Source: Flaccisagitta enflata (taxonomy: Eukaryota; Chaetognatha; Sagittoidea; Aphragmophora). Taken from it: DNA of 64,000 nucleotides. Numbering within the stretch: position 1 is the first letter of the stretch; each line of letters opens with the position of its first letter. The stretch covers positions 83,762,001 through 83,826,000 of the forward strand of contig OZ231127.1 in the NCBI GenBank assembly GCA_965153355.1. Reading direction: 5' to 3'. Shown in pieces: positions 33,000 to 44,925 of this stretch. Below the pieces are notes generated by a model. The model searched no databases. It saw only the letters and a program-made list of their open reading frames with translations, and was not told the origin of the DNA. The position numbers and the translations under genes were made by a program.

Positions 33000-34340
33000 T
33001 TGTTTGACTAAATGATTACTAGGAAAACCCCATTTCAGCTGCACTCCTCATTCAATCGTGAAAGCTATCTTGCCTACACAAAGAAAAAGCGACGGATCAA
33101 TCTAATGATAAACAGGATCCTGCAGGAGCAGCTTCATCGTTCACATGACAGACTAACTACTCACGAGAGTGGCTGAAATGGAAAGGAGCTAATGCTCATT
33201 ACTGAACGTCAAATAGTTGTGAAAGAACATAGTTAATCCTCCCATCATTCTAAGTAAAATATATAGAGAAAATGATTCTTCTGATAAAACTATGATTGTC
33301 GACAAAAGCTACAAAGCTAATAGAATCAAACTCGTAGTTGCATAAAATCTAATTGTAAGCTAAATTGTACTGTTAACTTGTCACGAGAGAAGGTACGGAT
33401 GATCTAAGAACATGACATATGGAAATACACTAAATAGGGCCCGTTTCTTCTTGCATCCATTTAATATTAGAGTTTTTGAAAAGCTGGACGCATAAGACGG
33501 CGTTCTTCCGAAGGCACCATTATTGTCAAGAAAATGATGCAAAAAGTATGGTGAAACACTTAGTTTTCCTTCAAAAATTTGCCTTCATAAATTACTCAAA
33601 AATTACACTGCATAAATTACTCATAAATTACACTTTTATTGCCCCATTTTTGTCAAGCAAATTACGACGTAATTTGGGCGGTAAGTTACGAAGTAGTTGA
33701 ATGTCTGATTCAATAAGTACCACTTGAGGAATGTTTCAGTCAATTAGAGGAAAATATTGAATGGGCTAAGATTTCAGTTACGTGAAAGACGGATTTCTAC
33801 TACTCTTAGATCTGATATAGCGGGGTATAAGTGAATCTTTTAAAATGAGAAGAGGTTGTAATATGATACGTGCGTCTTGAACCTATACCCCACTGTTCTC
33901 CACACGCTTAATATTATAAGGGCAGTCAGTCAGTCTGTTAGTCCGTTGGCCGCACCTTTACCTATCTGGCATCCATGATTTTTTCCTCATTACTACTCCT
34001 GCCAAAATTATTTGGTGGCCTTCTACTCAACCCGGAGGGTGGCCGTGAATCCAGCCCTTTATATACTAAAACCGTAAAGAATACCATTGTCACCACACAA
34101 ACCATGAGATGTAAAAGATTTTTAAGGATAATGATCGGTCATCAATCACTACTGTTGCAGATTTTCATTTTGAAGAATACTCCGGGATTAAAAAGAACTC
34201 CAAACAATGGACAAGTTTCTGGAAGAGCATTCAAGAAAAAGCATGGCGGCTTAAACTACCAGTTTATACTATCTTAAGACGACCCGACCGACAGACGGAC
34301 GAACCAACCGACAGATTAGATTAAAGAAAAGAAAAGGCTA
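33000..34340. other. Unassigned sequence with decayed element fragments
   Basis: It contains a reverse, decayed hairpin-element remnant at about 33920-34055 (GTCCGTTGG, CTACTCCTGCC). A small GACCGACAGACGGAC fragment is at about 34278-34315. A short inverted pair GCGGGGTATAAG / CCTATACCCC lies at about 33820-33892. No gene recognised. Confidence 0.5.
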
Positions 34341-34436
34341 TAGATATGTGTTGAGGGTACCCTGCTCAAATCTGACGATCAAGCCGAGATTCTCAAGGAG
34401 CTCCTTGAAAACCCAGAGGAACCGGATTCTTCTTTT

Positions 34437-34720
34437 TTTTTCCTCTTCTTCTTCATCATCTTCTTCTTCTTCTTCTTCTTCTTCTTCTTCTTCTTCTTCT
34501 TCTTCTTCTTCTTCTTCTTCTTCTTCTTCTTCTTCTTCTTCTTCTACTTTTTCTTCTTCTTTTACTTTTATTTTTTTCCTTCTTCTTCTTTTTCTTCTTC
34601 TTCTTCTTCTTCTTCTTCTTCTTCTTCTTCTTCTTCTTCTTCTTCTTCTTCTTCTTCTTCTTCTTCTTCTTCTTCTTCTTCTTTTTCTTCTTCTTCTTTT
34701 TTCTCTTCTTCTTCTTCCAT
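34437..34720 (+). repeat. (TTC)n microsatellite
   Basis: About 280 bp of TTC with a few TTT and CTT interruptions. Poly-Ser/Leu frames are artefacts. Confidence 0.96.
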
Positions 34721-34845
34721 TACCGTATCTTGCTTTTCTGCTACTTATTTGTCCTCATCTTTTTTCGTTTTTTCTTTTCTTTTTTTTCTTTGCTTTTCTT
34801 TGCTTTTTTTTTCTTCTTCTTTTTTTTCTTTCCTTTTCTTTTCTG

Positions 34846-35642
34846 TTTAGTCGCGTGCTACGCGGCTCTACACCCTGTTTTGTCGGTCCGTTGGTTGGTC
34901 GGTGGGTCGGTTGGTCGGTCGGTTGGTCGGTTGGTTGGTTGGTCCCTTTTTTGGGCAGCGGCCCCGAAGGGGCCTATGACCTATGCTTTCACACAGGAGA
35001 AAATTATCCTCCTTCTTCTTCTCCTCCTCCTCCTCCTTCCCCGTCCACCCCCTCGACCAGCCTTAAAGCCCAAAATCTAGCCTCGAGGCTCAATTATTAG
35101 CCTTGAGGCTCAAATTCCAGCCTTGAGGCTCAAATTCCAGCTACTAGCCTCAAATTTCAGCCTCACAGCTTAAAATCCAGCCTCAAGGCTCAAATTGAGC
35201 CTCAAAGCCCAGAATCCAGCCTCTCCAGCCTCTCCACTTCTCCTCCCTCTTCTCCTCCTTCTCTGTCCACCCCCTCAACCCTCAAATCTAGACTTTAAGC
35301 CAAAAATCCAGCCTCGAGGCTCAAATTCCAACCTGAAGGCTTATATTCCAGCTTCAAGCCTCAGATTCCAGCTTCAAAGCCTCAAATCCAGCCTCAAGGC
35401 TCAGAATTGAGCCTCAAAGCCCTGAATCCAGCCTTGAGGCTAAATATCCAGCAACATGGCCCTAATTTCAGCCTCCAAGCTCAAATTGCAGCCTCTAGGC
35501 TCAAGTCCCAACATAAAGCCTCCAAAATAACTAAGCATAGGTCATCGGCCCCTTCGGGGTCGCTGCCCCTCTCACCATCACACATCCACACACACTCACA
35601 GGGGCAACGGGTACCGCTGACCATCTAACGCTTTTGCGACTT
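34846..35642 (-). mobile_element. Composite hairpin-ended element with minisatellite core
   Basis: It joins both families: a TTTAGTCGCGTGC..GCGGCT hairpin end, a long GGTCGGTTGGTCGG tract, then GGCCCCGAAGGGGCC with GACCTATGC, a decayed 20-bp minisatellite (CAGCCTCGAGGCTCAAATTC), the inverted GCATAGGTCATC repeat, and CTAACGCTTTTGCGAC. It therefore shows the complete arrangement of which 9390..11232 has only part. Confidence 0.75.
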
Positions 35643-35845
35643 TTACTTTTTCGGTGTTTTTATGCTTTTTTGGCTCACAGCTCCTTCCAAAATACCATTA
35701 TATGTCATTCTAAGTCATTCTAAGTCATTTTGACTCATATTAAGTTATATTATTAAGTCACTAAAGTCACTAGGGTGAATATGGTCATTAAAGTCATATC
35801 AAGTCATTTTAAGTCATTTCAGGTCACCTTGAGTCATTTTCTTTT
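35643..35845 (-). mobile_element. Type 2 element fragment, reverse orientation
   Basis: It has TTTTACTTTTTCGG, GCTCACAGCTCCTTCC and a TAAGTCATTC/TAAGTCATTT repeat core; the CAAGGCC end is missing. Confidence 0.5.
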
Positions 35846-36026
35846 TTTTTTTCTTTTCTTTTTCTTCTCCTTCTTCTTCTTCTTCCTTATCCTCTTCTTT
35901 TATTTTTCTTCCATCACGATATTTTTCCTACTTGAAATTTCAATCATGATGTTTTCTGACAAAATAGATCCTTACATCCGCTTTTTTTTCCAGAGAGACA
36001 ACTTATTTCAGATTTAATTGGACTTC

Positions 36027-37762
36027 CCGTATTTCTTCTAATTAGCGCCTCGGGCACTTATAAAATCACTTTTTGACATTGCCATCTTACCCCCTGTTTA
36101 GTACCTCCTCAATTACTATTGGTTTGATCATTTTTCAGAAAAAGTAAAATGATCAAAAAGCACAGTCAAGAAGATAGCTACTTTTATTCCCAAAATTTTA
36201 AGCTTTCTTATGCTTTTTGATAAAAATACAAAATATAAAAAGTTGGAAGTTTCAAAGCAGTTGATGATTAGGGAGTACGTTTCTTCAAGCAGGGTAATAC
36301 TTGGATATCACTACCTGTCAACCTTTTTATTTTTGTTACATGATTTTCTGAGCCTAAAATACAAATTTCATCATCTTAGCTTGATAAAACCCTTCACACC
36401 GAATGTTGAAATTTTGTCACTTTAGGCTCAAAATTTGGCCACTTTGCTTTTGAAATTTGACCCAAAATCCATGAGATTATGAAACTAGAGCTCAAGAGCT
36501 AACCAGTGGTGCAATCCGCATGTTGCTATCATTTTTTGTTAGGATTTAAGAGCTCTTCAAAAATGGAAATGTATATGGGTTATTTTACAAGATGAATTTG
36601 GTGGTCAATTTTGACATCTTTTGCAATTTTTGATTTATCTCCGTTTTGTATGAACCAACTTGGACAAAACTGGTGACCAAATTGAAGATTTTTTGATGCT
36701 CTAAATGATTTTGGGTCAAATTTTTAATGCGAAGTGGCTTGATTTTGAGCCCAAAATAACCATAACTATCAAAAAATATAATATTATCATACTCACTGAT
36801 CTTTGATGCTCTGCCAATACTATATGAGTTGGACAACATTACTTTATAACAAAAAATCTACAATAAGGACAAGAGCCTCGGGAGCTTTAACTGGTGTTTC
36901 ATCCAGACCCCTCACAGCTATCCTTAGAATTATCAAAATCCACTTCAAACCTTACCACAAAGCGGCTCAACAAATCAACAGAAAGAAAAAACTATAATTG
37001 TTGGCTATTTGTGAGATGTGCAAGTGACAAGAAAGAGTACCAACATATTGACATTTCGATTGCACCACTGGTTAGATCATGAGCTGTAGTCTAATTTGCT
37101 CATGGATTTCTGTCATTTTCTAGCTCTGAAGTGCCCAAATTATCATGTGACATTATTATATGACCAAAGTAGTCAAAATGGCAAAAATATTTCCTTTTTA
37201 GCACCTGCTTCTAGAGTCTTTCAAAAATCTTGAGGGTTATTTCGACCAAAGATTTGCCAGATTCATTTAGAGCATCAATAAATCTTCGATTTGGTCACCA
37301 GTTTCGTCCATTCAAAGCGGAGATATGTAAAAAATTGTAAAAAATGTCAAAACTAACCGCCAAATTCATCTGATGAAATTACCCTCATACCCCTCCATCT
37401 TTGAAAAGCTCTCAAATCTTAACAAATAATGATAGCAACATGCGGATTGCACCACTGGTTAGCTCTTGAGCTCTAGTTTTATAATCTCATGGATTTTGGG
37501 TCAAATTTCAAAAGCAAAGTGGCCCAATTTTGAGCCCAAAGTGACAAAATTTCAACATTTTCACCACAACCACCTTGGAGTGGTGATAAATAAATGGAAT
37601 TCGGTGAAGGGTTTAATCAAGCTAAGATGATGAAATTTGTTTTTCAGGCTCAGTACATCATGTAACAAAAACAAAAAGGTTGACAGGTAATGATATCCAA
37701 GTATTACCTTGCTTGCAAAAACGTATTAGGGAGGGGGCGCTGATTAGGAGAAATATGGTAAT
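36027..37762 (+). mobile_element. Large foldback element, about 1.7 kb
   Basis: The left end CCGTATTTCTTCTAATTAGC and right end GATTAGGAGAAATATGG are inverted. Long arms share GGTAATACTTGGATATCA, CATGAGATTATGAAAC/GTTTTATAATCTCATG and GGTGCAATCCGCATGTTGC with their reverses. No coding region is visible. It shares subterminal sequence with the element at 40180..41680. Confidence 0.85.
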
Positions 37763-38048
37763 TCGTGTTAGGTTGCTTCTTGTTTTCCATATTACGTTCC
37801 TTTCTTCCAAGCGAGTACTTTCACTTTTCAGTAGCAGTCCCTAAGGATTGATGCCATGAAGTCCAAATTCCTGTAGAAGGCATAAATTGATGTGCTCGTC
37901 CATGAACATTGCACAAGGCTAACATAGCGTGCAGTACGTTGGATGCAAAAGGGTTAGTACAATAAGGATCATCTGCAATTTCACTGTTTGAATGAAAGCT
38001 GATGGTCCTAGACTTTAAGTGAATATAAGTCATACACCATGTGATCTA

Positions 38049-38286
38049 AACGCTATGAGAGGCTTTGTCTGTCCGTTGGTCTGTCCGTTGGTCCCTCTGC
38101 TGAGCTGAGCCGTCTGTTGGGCAGTCCATTGGTTTATCGGTCCATTGGTCCGTGTCGCTCGTTTGAAAACGCGCATTTTCGATGTTGCAGTGGTGATCAT
38201 CTGTGCGTTGGTCGGGGGAAGGTGTGGATGGGGGTTGTGCGCCCCAGCCCACCCGTCCGCAACGATGTTGCGACCCCGCGTCACTT
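38049..38286 (-). mobile_element. Hairpin-ended element, type 4, reverse orientation
   Basis: It has GCTATGAGAGGCTTTGTC at the hairpin side, GTCCGTTGGTC repeats, and GTCCGCAACGATGTTGCG with CCCCGCGTCAC at the other end. Confidence 0.65.
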
Positions 38287-38570
38287 GTTGAATTAGTGTT
38301 GAGAGGGCGAGATGGGTGGACGCAAAAGTCGGGCGATTTGTTGTCGTTACGGAAGTGGCAGGAGATGGAGGACATGTTTTCAGAACCATCTTGTAACAAG
38401 GCGCTTGCTCCCAAATCCTTGAGAAATCTGAAATGGCCATGTCAATGCCATTGTTTAAAATAGCGTTTCGAGTATTGCTTCGTTTTCTAATGTTCAGGGT
38501 ATGCGCACGTGTGTGTGTATGTGTGTAAGTGTGTTTGTTAGCCTTACATCAATTTACGCAAAGTCATAGG

Positions 38571-38683
38571 CAGGCCCTAATTTAGAGCCTGTCTGCTTGC
38601 CCGAGGCACTCTGTTTGGCTGTCGGGCACGCTGATTTTGCTGATAGCGTGCTCGGCTGGCACTCTCTCATCATATCACGCTAA
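38571..38683 (-). mobile_element. Single end of the hAT-like family seen at 45798..46958
   Basis: CAGGCCCTAATTTAGAGC and GTCGGGCACGCTG match the reverse of the right end of the complete element. The other end is not found nearby. Confidence 0.6.
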
Positions 38684-38759
38684 CCAAATTTTTTGAAAAA
38701 ATTAACATCTTTTTAAATTTTTGAAATAGAACGATCATTAATTTGATTGCTTGAATATA

Positions 38760-38913
38760 AAATCTCTACTTCCATCCATCCAATCATTCCTTCATTTATT
38801 CATTCATTTGTTCATTCATTCATCTATTCGTTTTTCCGTTCATTCATTCATTCATTCATTCATTCATTCATTCATTCATTCATTCATTCATTCATTCATT
38901 CATTCATTCATTC
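38760..38913 (+). repeat. (ATTC)n microsatellite
   Basis: Imperfect and then perfect CATT/ATTC repeats. Confidence 0.94.
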
Positions 38914-38939
38914 ATCTTCGAAAGTTCAACAAATCTAGC

Positions 38940-40170
38940 CCAATCCCAGACTTATATCTCGATTTGCTAGGAATTCATACAAATTCAAAGAGGAGAAGTA
39001 ATTTAGTAGAATCTATCACTGAACAACCACGGGCAAAACACAAAATAGACTTAGTTTTTCTTAGATAGATCAAAAACAAATCATGATACACAGCCATCAA
39101 TCTCGTTTGAAAAATTCTTTTAAGCTTTTTCTCTTAGATGCGTCAACTGAGTGAATTGAAATCAATTTTTCTTTAATAAACATTGTTTGACGTTTTTTGT
39201 ATCAAAATTTTTTCAACTTGGGTCAAATAGATTTCATTTTATGACAATTTGAAGTATGAACAGTTTCAGGAGTAAAATAGAGGAAAATTGTTGTTTGACA
39301 AGGCAGTTCCTCTTTAAATAGGTCTCATTTCTAAACGGCTTGAGCTTGAGCTTGCCAGATTGGTCTCAAATGAAAGATAATTTAATGCAGTTTTAGCTAT
39401 CAAAAACAGTAAAAACGTCTTGTACCTATTTGTTGTGCTTCTTATTGAAAAATCCACAAGTCAAAGGAATTGAGACTAAAAAATTGATTTCAAGGATATG
39501 ATACTTACTCTTTATTCCAATTCATTTACCAACGAAAGGAATTATGAAAAACTACATCAAATTATCTTTCATTTGAGACCAATCTGGCGTTTGTAGCTCA
39601 AACAGTTTAGAAATGAGAGCAGTTTAAAGAAAGAAACTATTGTAAGCAATGTATCAATTTCGCCTCAGCTGTAAATACCAAAATTACTTCAAATTGAGAT
39701 TGTAGACAAACTATCTAACCTAGACCAATGAAATTTTGACACAAAAAATGTCAAACATTGTACTTAAAGGGAAAATCAAGTTCAGATCATGATAAGGGAG
39801 CATTGAAGCACAATAGCTTAATACTTTTTTTCAGTTGAGATTGATGACCCTGTAATGACTTCAAATCCATGAGCATTTTAAAGAGCTTCGAAAACTCTAC
39901 GAATCTAGTCCAATCAGAGATTTGTAGCTTGATTCGTTCTCAAATGACATCAGCTTAAAGAAAACAACTCAGTTTTCTGATTGTCAGAAAAGTGCAAATT
40001 TTTTGTCCCTTTTTCCCAACATGGTTTTGATATGCTTCTATTCAAACTGACGTCACTTCTAAACGAAAAGAAAATTGAAAATCCTTTAATATTATCACCA
40101 ATAAATTTATCCTATCATTTCTAGAATAAGCAAAATAGTCTTTACAAAAGTGGCTACTTATTTATGCGCC
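38940..40170. other. Unassigned sequence with an inverted repeat
   Basis: GCCAGATTGGTCTCAAATGA (about 39354) and its reverse near 39570 belong to a diverged inverted repeat of several hundred bases, possibly another foldback element. Its ends could not be fixed. No gene recognised. Confidence 0.45.
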
Positions 40171-40179
40171 TCACTGTAT

Positions 40180-41680
40180 ATGACTTTTCTCCGTGATTTA
40201 GAGGTGCCAGATTTGATATTTTGATCATAACTTGATGGGGGTTGTGGTAAAAATGTCAAATATAGGTCATTTTGGCCGCCAAATTGGGCCACTTAGCAGT
40301 ACAAATCAAACTTAAAATCCGTGAGATTATAAAACTAGAGCTCAAGATCTCACTAGTGGTGCAATCCGCATGTTTCTATCATTTTTCGTTTAGATTTGAG
40401 AGCATTTCAAAGATGAAAGGGTTTGAAGGGAATATTGCGGCTTCAATTTCAGTGGCAATTTTGACATTTTTCACAAATTTCAATATTTTGCGGCTTTGCA
40501 TAAAATTGGTGATCAACTTGAAGAGTTTTTCCTGTTCTAGCTGATGGTAAAAAAAATTTTGATCGATATTCCCCAAAAAATTTTTTAGAGACTGTAGAAG
40601 CAGGTGCAAAAAAGTCGATTTTTTTTTTGCAAATTGGTCAATTTTATATGAAAAATTAGGCTACTTCCAATTCATAAAAAGACTTAAAATCTATGAGCAA
40701 AATAAAATGCTGCTCAGGAGCTAACCAGTGGAGCAATCGGCGTGTCAATATGTTTTTGCATTTAGATTTTATAGAACTTCAAAGATCTAAGGGTATGTCA
40801 AAATAACAATTTTTGGGTTTTTTAATCTTTGAAGTTCTATAAAATCTAAATGCAAAAACATATTGACACGCCGATTGCACCACTGGTTAGCTCCGGAGCA
40901 GTACTTTATTTTGCTCATGGTCTTTTTATGAATTGGAAGTGGCCTATTTTTTCATCCAAAATTGACCAATTTGCAAAAAAAATGACTTTTTTGCACCTGC
41001 TTCTACAGTCTCTAAGAGTTTTGAGGGGGAATATCGATCAAAATTTTTTTTTACCATCAGCTAGAACAGGAAAAACTCTTCAATTTGATCACCAATTTTA
41101 TGCAGATTAGTCTATCCAAAGCCGCAAAATATTGAAATTTTTGAAAAATGTCAAAATTGCCACTGAAATTGAAACCGCAATTTTCCCTTCAAACCCTTTC
41201 ATATTTGAAATGCTCTCAAATCTAAAACGAGGCCGGATACACGGCTACCGAAGTCGCGTGCAGGTGGGCAGGGGCCATATTTGAGGCCACTCCATCATTT
41301 GGGCAGGAGCAGTAAAGCCAAAGACCCCAAAAACCCAAAAAAAGTAAAGTGTGACGGACGGATGGACCGACCGACGGACCGACGGACCGACGGACCGACG
41401 GACCGACGGACCGACGGACCGAAGGACCGACCGACAAAGCAGGTTGTAGAGTCGCGTAGCACGCGACTAAAAATAATGATAGAAACATGCGGATTGCACC
41501 ACTAGTGACATCTTGAGCACAAGTTTCATAATCTCATAGATTTTAGGTTTGATCTCTAAGGCTAAGTGGCCCAATTTGGCGGCCAAAATTACCTAAATTT
41601 GACATTTTTACCACAACCACCATCAAGTTATGATCAAAATATCAAATCTGGCACCTCTAAATCACGGAGAAAAGTCATAT
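40180..41680 (+). mobile_element. Large foldback element, about 1.5 kb, right arm interrupted
   Basis: The ends ATGACTTTTCTCCGTGATTT and AAATCACGGAGAAAAGTCAT are inverted. Arms continue through GATATTTTGATCATAACTTG and its reverse. The centre (about 40750-40860) is a palindrome around CTTTGAAGTTCTATAAAATC. A hairpin-ended element sits in the right arm at 41228..41468. Non-coding. Confidence 0.87.
41228..41468 (+). mobile_element. Hairpin-ended element, type 1, with readable empty site
   Basis: It has CGAGGCCGGATACACGGCTA, GTGCAGGTGGGCAGGGG, a GACCGACG tract and GTCGCGTAGCACGCGACT. The left arm of the host foldback gives the unoccupied sequence (reverse of CATTTTTCGTTTAGA), again an A tract. 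Confidence 0.82.
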
Positions 41681-41887
41681 AGCGAGTAGTTTTCAACAGT
41701 ATAGACATAGTCTGTTTAAAAAAGCTGCAGGCTGGGGTGTTCAATTGATATGATGCAAAAACCGTTGGCCCTATTGTAGGATACAGGGGACAAATTCTGT
41801 ATGTACGTCCTTTTGTATATGAGGGGTTAAATGTTTGTTGTTAATCATCTGTATGTACATGACTTTTCGTAAATCGTTGTTAGGCTA

Positions 41888-41898
41888 GTGTGTGTGTG

Positions 41899-41988
<90 letters not shown>
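41888..41988 (+). repeat. (TG)n/(TCTG)n/(CT)n compound microsatellite
   Basis: Short TG run, five TCTG units, then about 34 CT units. Confidence 0.95.
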
Positions 41989-41992
<4 letters not shown>

Positions 41993-41999
41993 TTCATCA

Positions 42000-43450
42000 T
42001 CTTTCCATCCGATTCTTCGCATTGATGTTGCTGAGGGAATTCTGAAGATAAGATTGGTTGTTTGTTGATTGCTGCTTACTCATGATTTATTGTTAATTAT
42101 CTGAAGTTAATCATTATGTAAAGTTAATCATTTAAAAGAAGCGAGAGAGTGCTGTTGAGTTTCTTGGAGGATATTCGCGATCATTGCTTTAGCAATTAGC
42201 ATTGCTAAACATATCTTGAGCAACGCTCAATCATTTCTGAACACTGCTCCAGCAATGATCGTAAACTTTTTCCGGCATAATTTGAGAGCTGGAACTTTGC
42301 AAAAATTTAGGGTTAAAGCGAATTCATAAATAGTCATTGGGTTGAGTTTTACTTTTGGGCGAGGGCTAGGGTTCATTTTAATTTTTGGATGTGTCTGGCT
42401 TGCCGATGCTCTTTTGAGAGAACTCGCATGTAGCGTCTGAGTGGGTTTAGGAGCTGTGCATCCATAAAAGAGGTACGAAATACCAGTAATGGCGGCTGTC
42501 GCCGTGAGGAAAAAAGTCGTAAGCATTAGTCACTTTTCACCAAACTTTTGTTTTCAGTCACTCCAAATCTTTTTATTTGTAAGATCAAATCAAAATTAAA
42601 AGCAATTATAGGTATTGATTGCACTGAAAATCAGAGAAAAATAGGACTGAGCCAAATGAGCTAGATGAGCTAAAATGCTCAAAATCATTCAATCAGACAA
42701 CCAGCCATGCTTACTCAGATGTTTTCTTGTATTTGCAGGTTCGCATTTATTCATTTATTCCGATAAAGATTAGAATAAACAGAGACTGAGCTAAATGAGC
42801 AAGGAGAGCTAGACTGCTCAAAAACACCCTCACAGACAAGCAGCTATGCCCAAAACATGTTTTCTTATATTTGCATGCTCAAACAAGCATAAATACTCTC
42901 CTTAATAAATCCTACATAAAATCATAATAAATATAAAAAAATTCAATTTGAATTTTTTATAAATAAATCTTTAAAAAATCATAGCGCAAAAAATATTTGT
43001 CGTATTCTGTTTGGCGCCAAATGAAAGAAAATTATCAAATTTATTTACCCTATCAATTTCATCGGAGACCCCAATCCGCCATGGGTTCCTAGATTTTCTC
43101 ATAAAAAAAAAAAGAATAAAAACCATGTTTCTCTCGGATATGTCAAAAAGTCGAGGACTGACTTCGACTTTTTTCCCGATCATCATTACCTCCGTGATCC
43201 GTTTTGGAATCCAAATGCCCCGATTTTGTGTTCTTCAATTTCAACTCTGAAGGAAAAACCACTCCCCGCGCAATTCCATCGGGATTGTTATCACCATTTG
43301 AGGACATCGTCAACCTTAAATGTAAAAAAAATTTTGTACAATATGCAAAGATCAAGAAGAAAGAATTAAGAAGCACTCTTTTTGGGAAATTTTAGTTTGA
43401 AAACTTTAGTTTGGTTGTTTGTTTGCTTTGTTTGTTTGCTTTCATCAGTA
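42000..43450. other. Unassigned sequence
   Basis: It contains a diverged tandem duplication (about 42653-42760 and 42783-42900, sharing ACTGAGC.AAATGAGC and TGTTTTCTT). An open frame on the minus strand at 42227-42526 has a hydrophobic start but no recognised family. No supported gene. Confidence 0.45.
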
Positions 43451-43569
43451 AACAATGCCAAGTAGGCCAATAAGGTGCGGCGTGTGGATCGTCGAACGAA
43501 TGGGTTACCGACAGACCGACCGACCGACCAACCGACCGACCAAAGGACACAGTCAGTCGCACCTAAAAA
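43451..43569 (+). mobile_element. Hairpin-ended element, type 3
   Basis: It has CAATGCCAAGTAGGCCAATA, a GACCGACCGACC tract and GTCGCACCTAAAAAG, as in 9261..9385. Confidence 0.7.
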
Positions 43570-43679
43570 GCCCTTTCATTCAAAATTTCATTAGAAGACC
43601 TAACATCCAAACATCCGCTGCTCGGATGGCCGATGGGAAAGGGGATGTCAATCTGCTTTACAATTGATATTGGATACAT

Positions 43680-44065
43680 GTGAAACTTGCGGTCTATCTT
43701 GGTGTCCGTCTGGCCCTGAGCCTGCTCAACCCCGTTCTGCGCGCGCCCGAATCCCCCCTTTTCGATACGAGTCTCTCCTCTTTTCTTCTTCTTCTACATT
43801 TTACCGGCTCGGAGCCTTTATAAGCGATGATGATTCTCTCTCTTTACGCATTCATGCCCCCCGCTGTTCCCTGTGAACGATTCTTGGAGATTTTGCGTCA
43901 TCTTTTCATGAATAAACCCGACTTCAGACCTATCTTGGTCTCTCTTCTTTTCATTTGAGTTACTCTTCTTTGAGGCTAGGATCAAATCCGTCGGACATCA
44001 CGACCTCAAAAGACAGCGTAACCCGTGGCGCCGCACTGTGGGACGATCTACGCCTTCAACTAATT
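43680..44065 (+). mobile_element. Possible LTR and primer-binding-site remnant
   Basis: It has a GC-rich start, TATAAG at 43819-43824, AATAAA at 43911-43916 and a CT-rich segment. The sequence TGGCGCCGCACTGTGGGA at 44026-44043 resembles an LTR-retrotransposon primer-binding site. There is no second LTR and no gag/pol frame. It could also be a fortuitous promoter-like arrangement. Confidence 0.3.
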
Positions 44066-44287
44066 TCCCCCTGGACAAATGAATCGCGGAAATTAAGAAG
44101 GCCACCACCCCGGACGAAAATTTCAACCCCTGGACGATCGGACCTCGAATTTCTTAAGGCCCGAACCCCCCCCCTCCAAAAAAAAAAAAAGTACTAATGC
44201 ATTAACGGTGCATTAAAGATGCAGTCACGCTGCAAGACACGGAAAAGGATCTCGAATTTCTGAAGGCCCCCAAACCCCCCCCCTCCC

Positions 44288-44358
44288 TTAAAGAGAGTAC
44301 AGCACTCTGTCTCTCTCCCTCTTTTAAAGAGAGTACAGCACTCTGTCTCTCCCCCTCG
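44288..44358 (+). repeat. Two tandem copies of an approximately 37-bp unit
   Basis: TTAAAGAGAGTACAGCACTC followed by TGTCTCTC occurs twice in a row. Confidence 0.8.
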
Positions 44359-44572
44359 TCGAAAACACGACCATGCCCCTCAAGCAAATATTAATGCATT
44401 AACGATGCATTAACTAAGCTCAAGGATCAGGTAAGTATAATCTTGAGTCGGTAAAAACCGAGTCAAGATCATTGAGTAAGTATTTTTGTTCTCATTTCTT
44501 TTTTCTTCTTCTTCATTTTTTCTCTTTCTTTCCTTTTCCTTCCTTTTTCCTTTTTTTTCTTTTCTTTCCTAG

Positions 44573-44576
<4 letters not shown>

Positions 44577-44663
<87 letters not shown>
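44577..44663 (+). repeat. (CT)n microsatellite
   Basis: About 43 CT units. Confidence 0.96.
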
Positions 44664-44664
<1 letters not shown>

Positions 44665-44925
44665 GCCAAGAGGCCAAAATCTCAGCCTCCAGGTTAGGAT
44701 TTGGGCCTCGAGGCTGGGATTTGGGCCTCAAGACTGGTATATGAGGGGGAGGGAAGGAGGAGAAGGAGGAGGAGAAGGAGAAGGAGAAAATCCCCCACAT
44801 GTGTGAAAGCATAAGTCATTGATGCCTTCAGGGCCGCTGCCCTGCTCCCCCTTCAAGTTCAAGCATAACCTACTCAGCAGGGCACGGGTACCGCTGACCA
44901 TCTAACGCTTTTGCGACTATTCGCC
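44664..44925 (-). mobile_element. Minisatellite-core element remnant
   Basis: It has two to three GGGCCTCGAGGCTGGGATTT units, a GGAGAAGGAG tract, GTGTGAAAGCATAAGTCATT and ACGGGTACCGCTGACCATCT with CTAACGCTTTTGCGAC at the end. Confidence 0.7.

Noticed and set aside
38030-38440. 136-codon minus-strand frame
   Set aside because: It lies mostly within a type 4 hairpin-ended element.
43670-43876. 70-codon frame starting near the putative LTR
   Set aside because: It has no domain and overlaps promoter-like LTR features.
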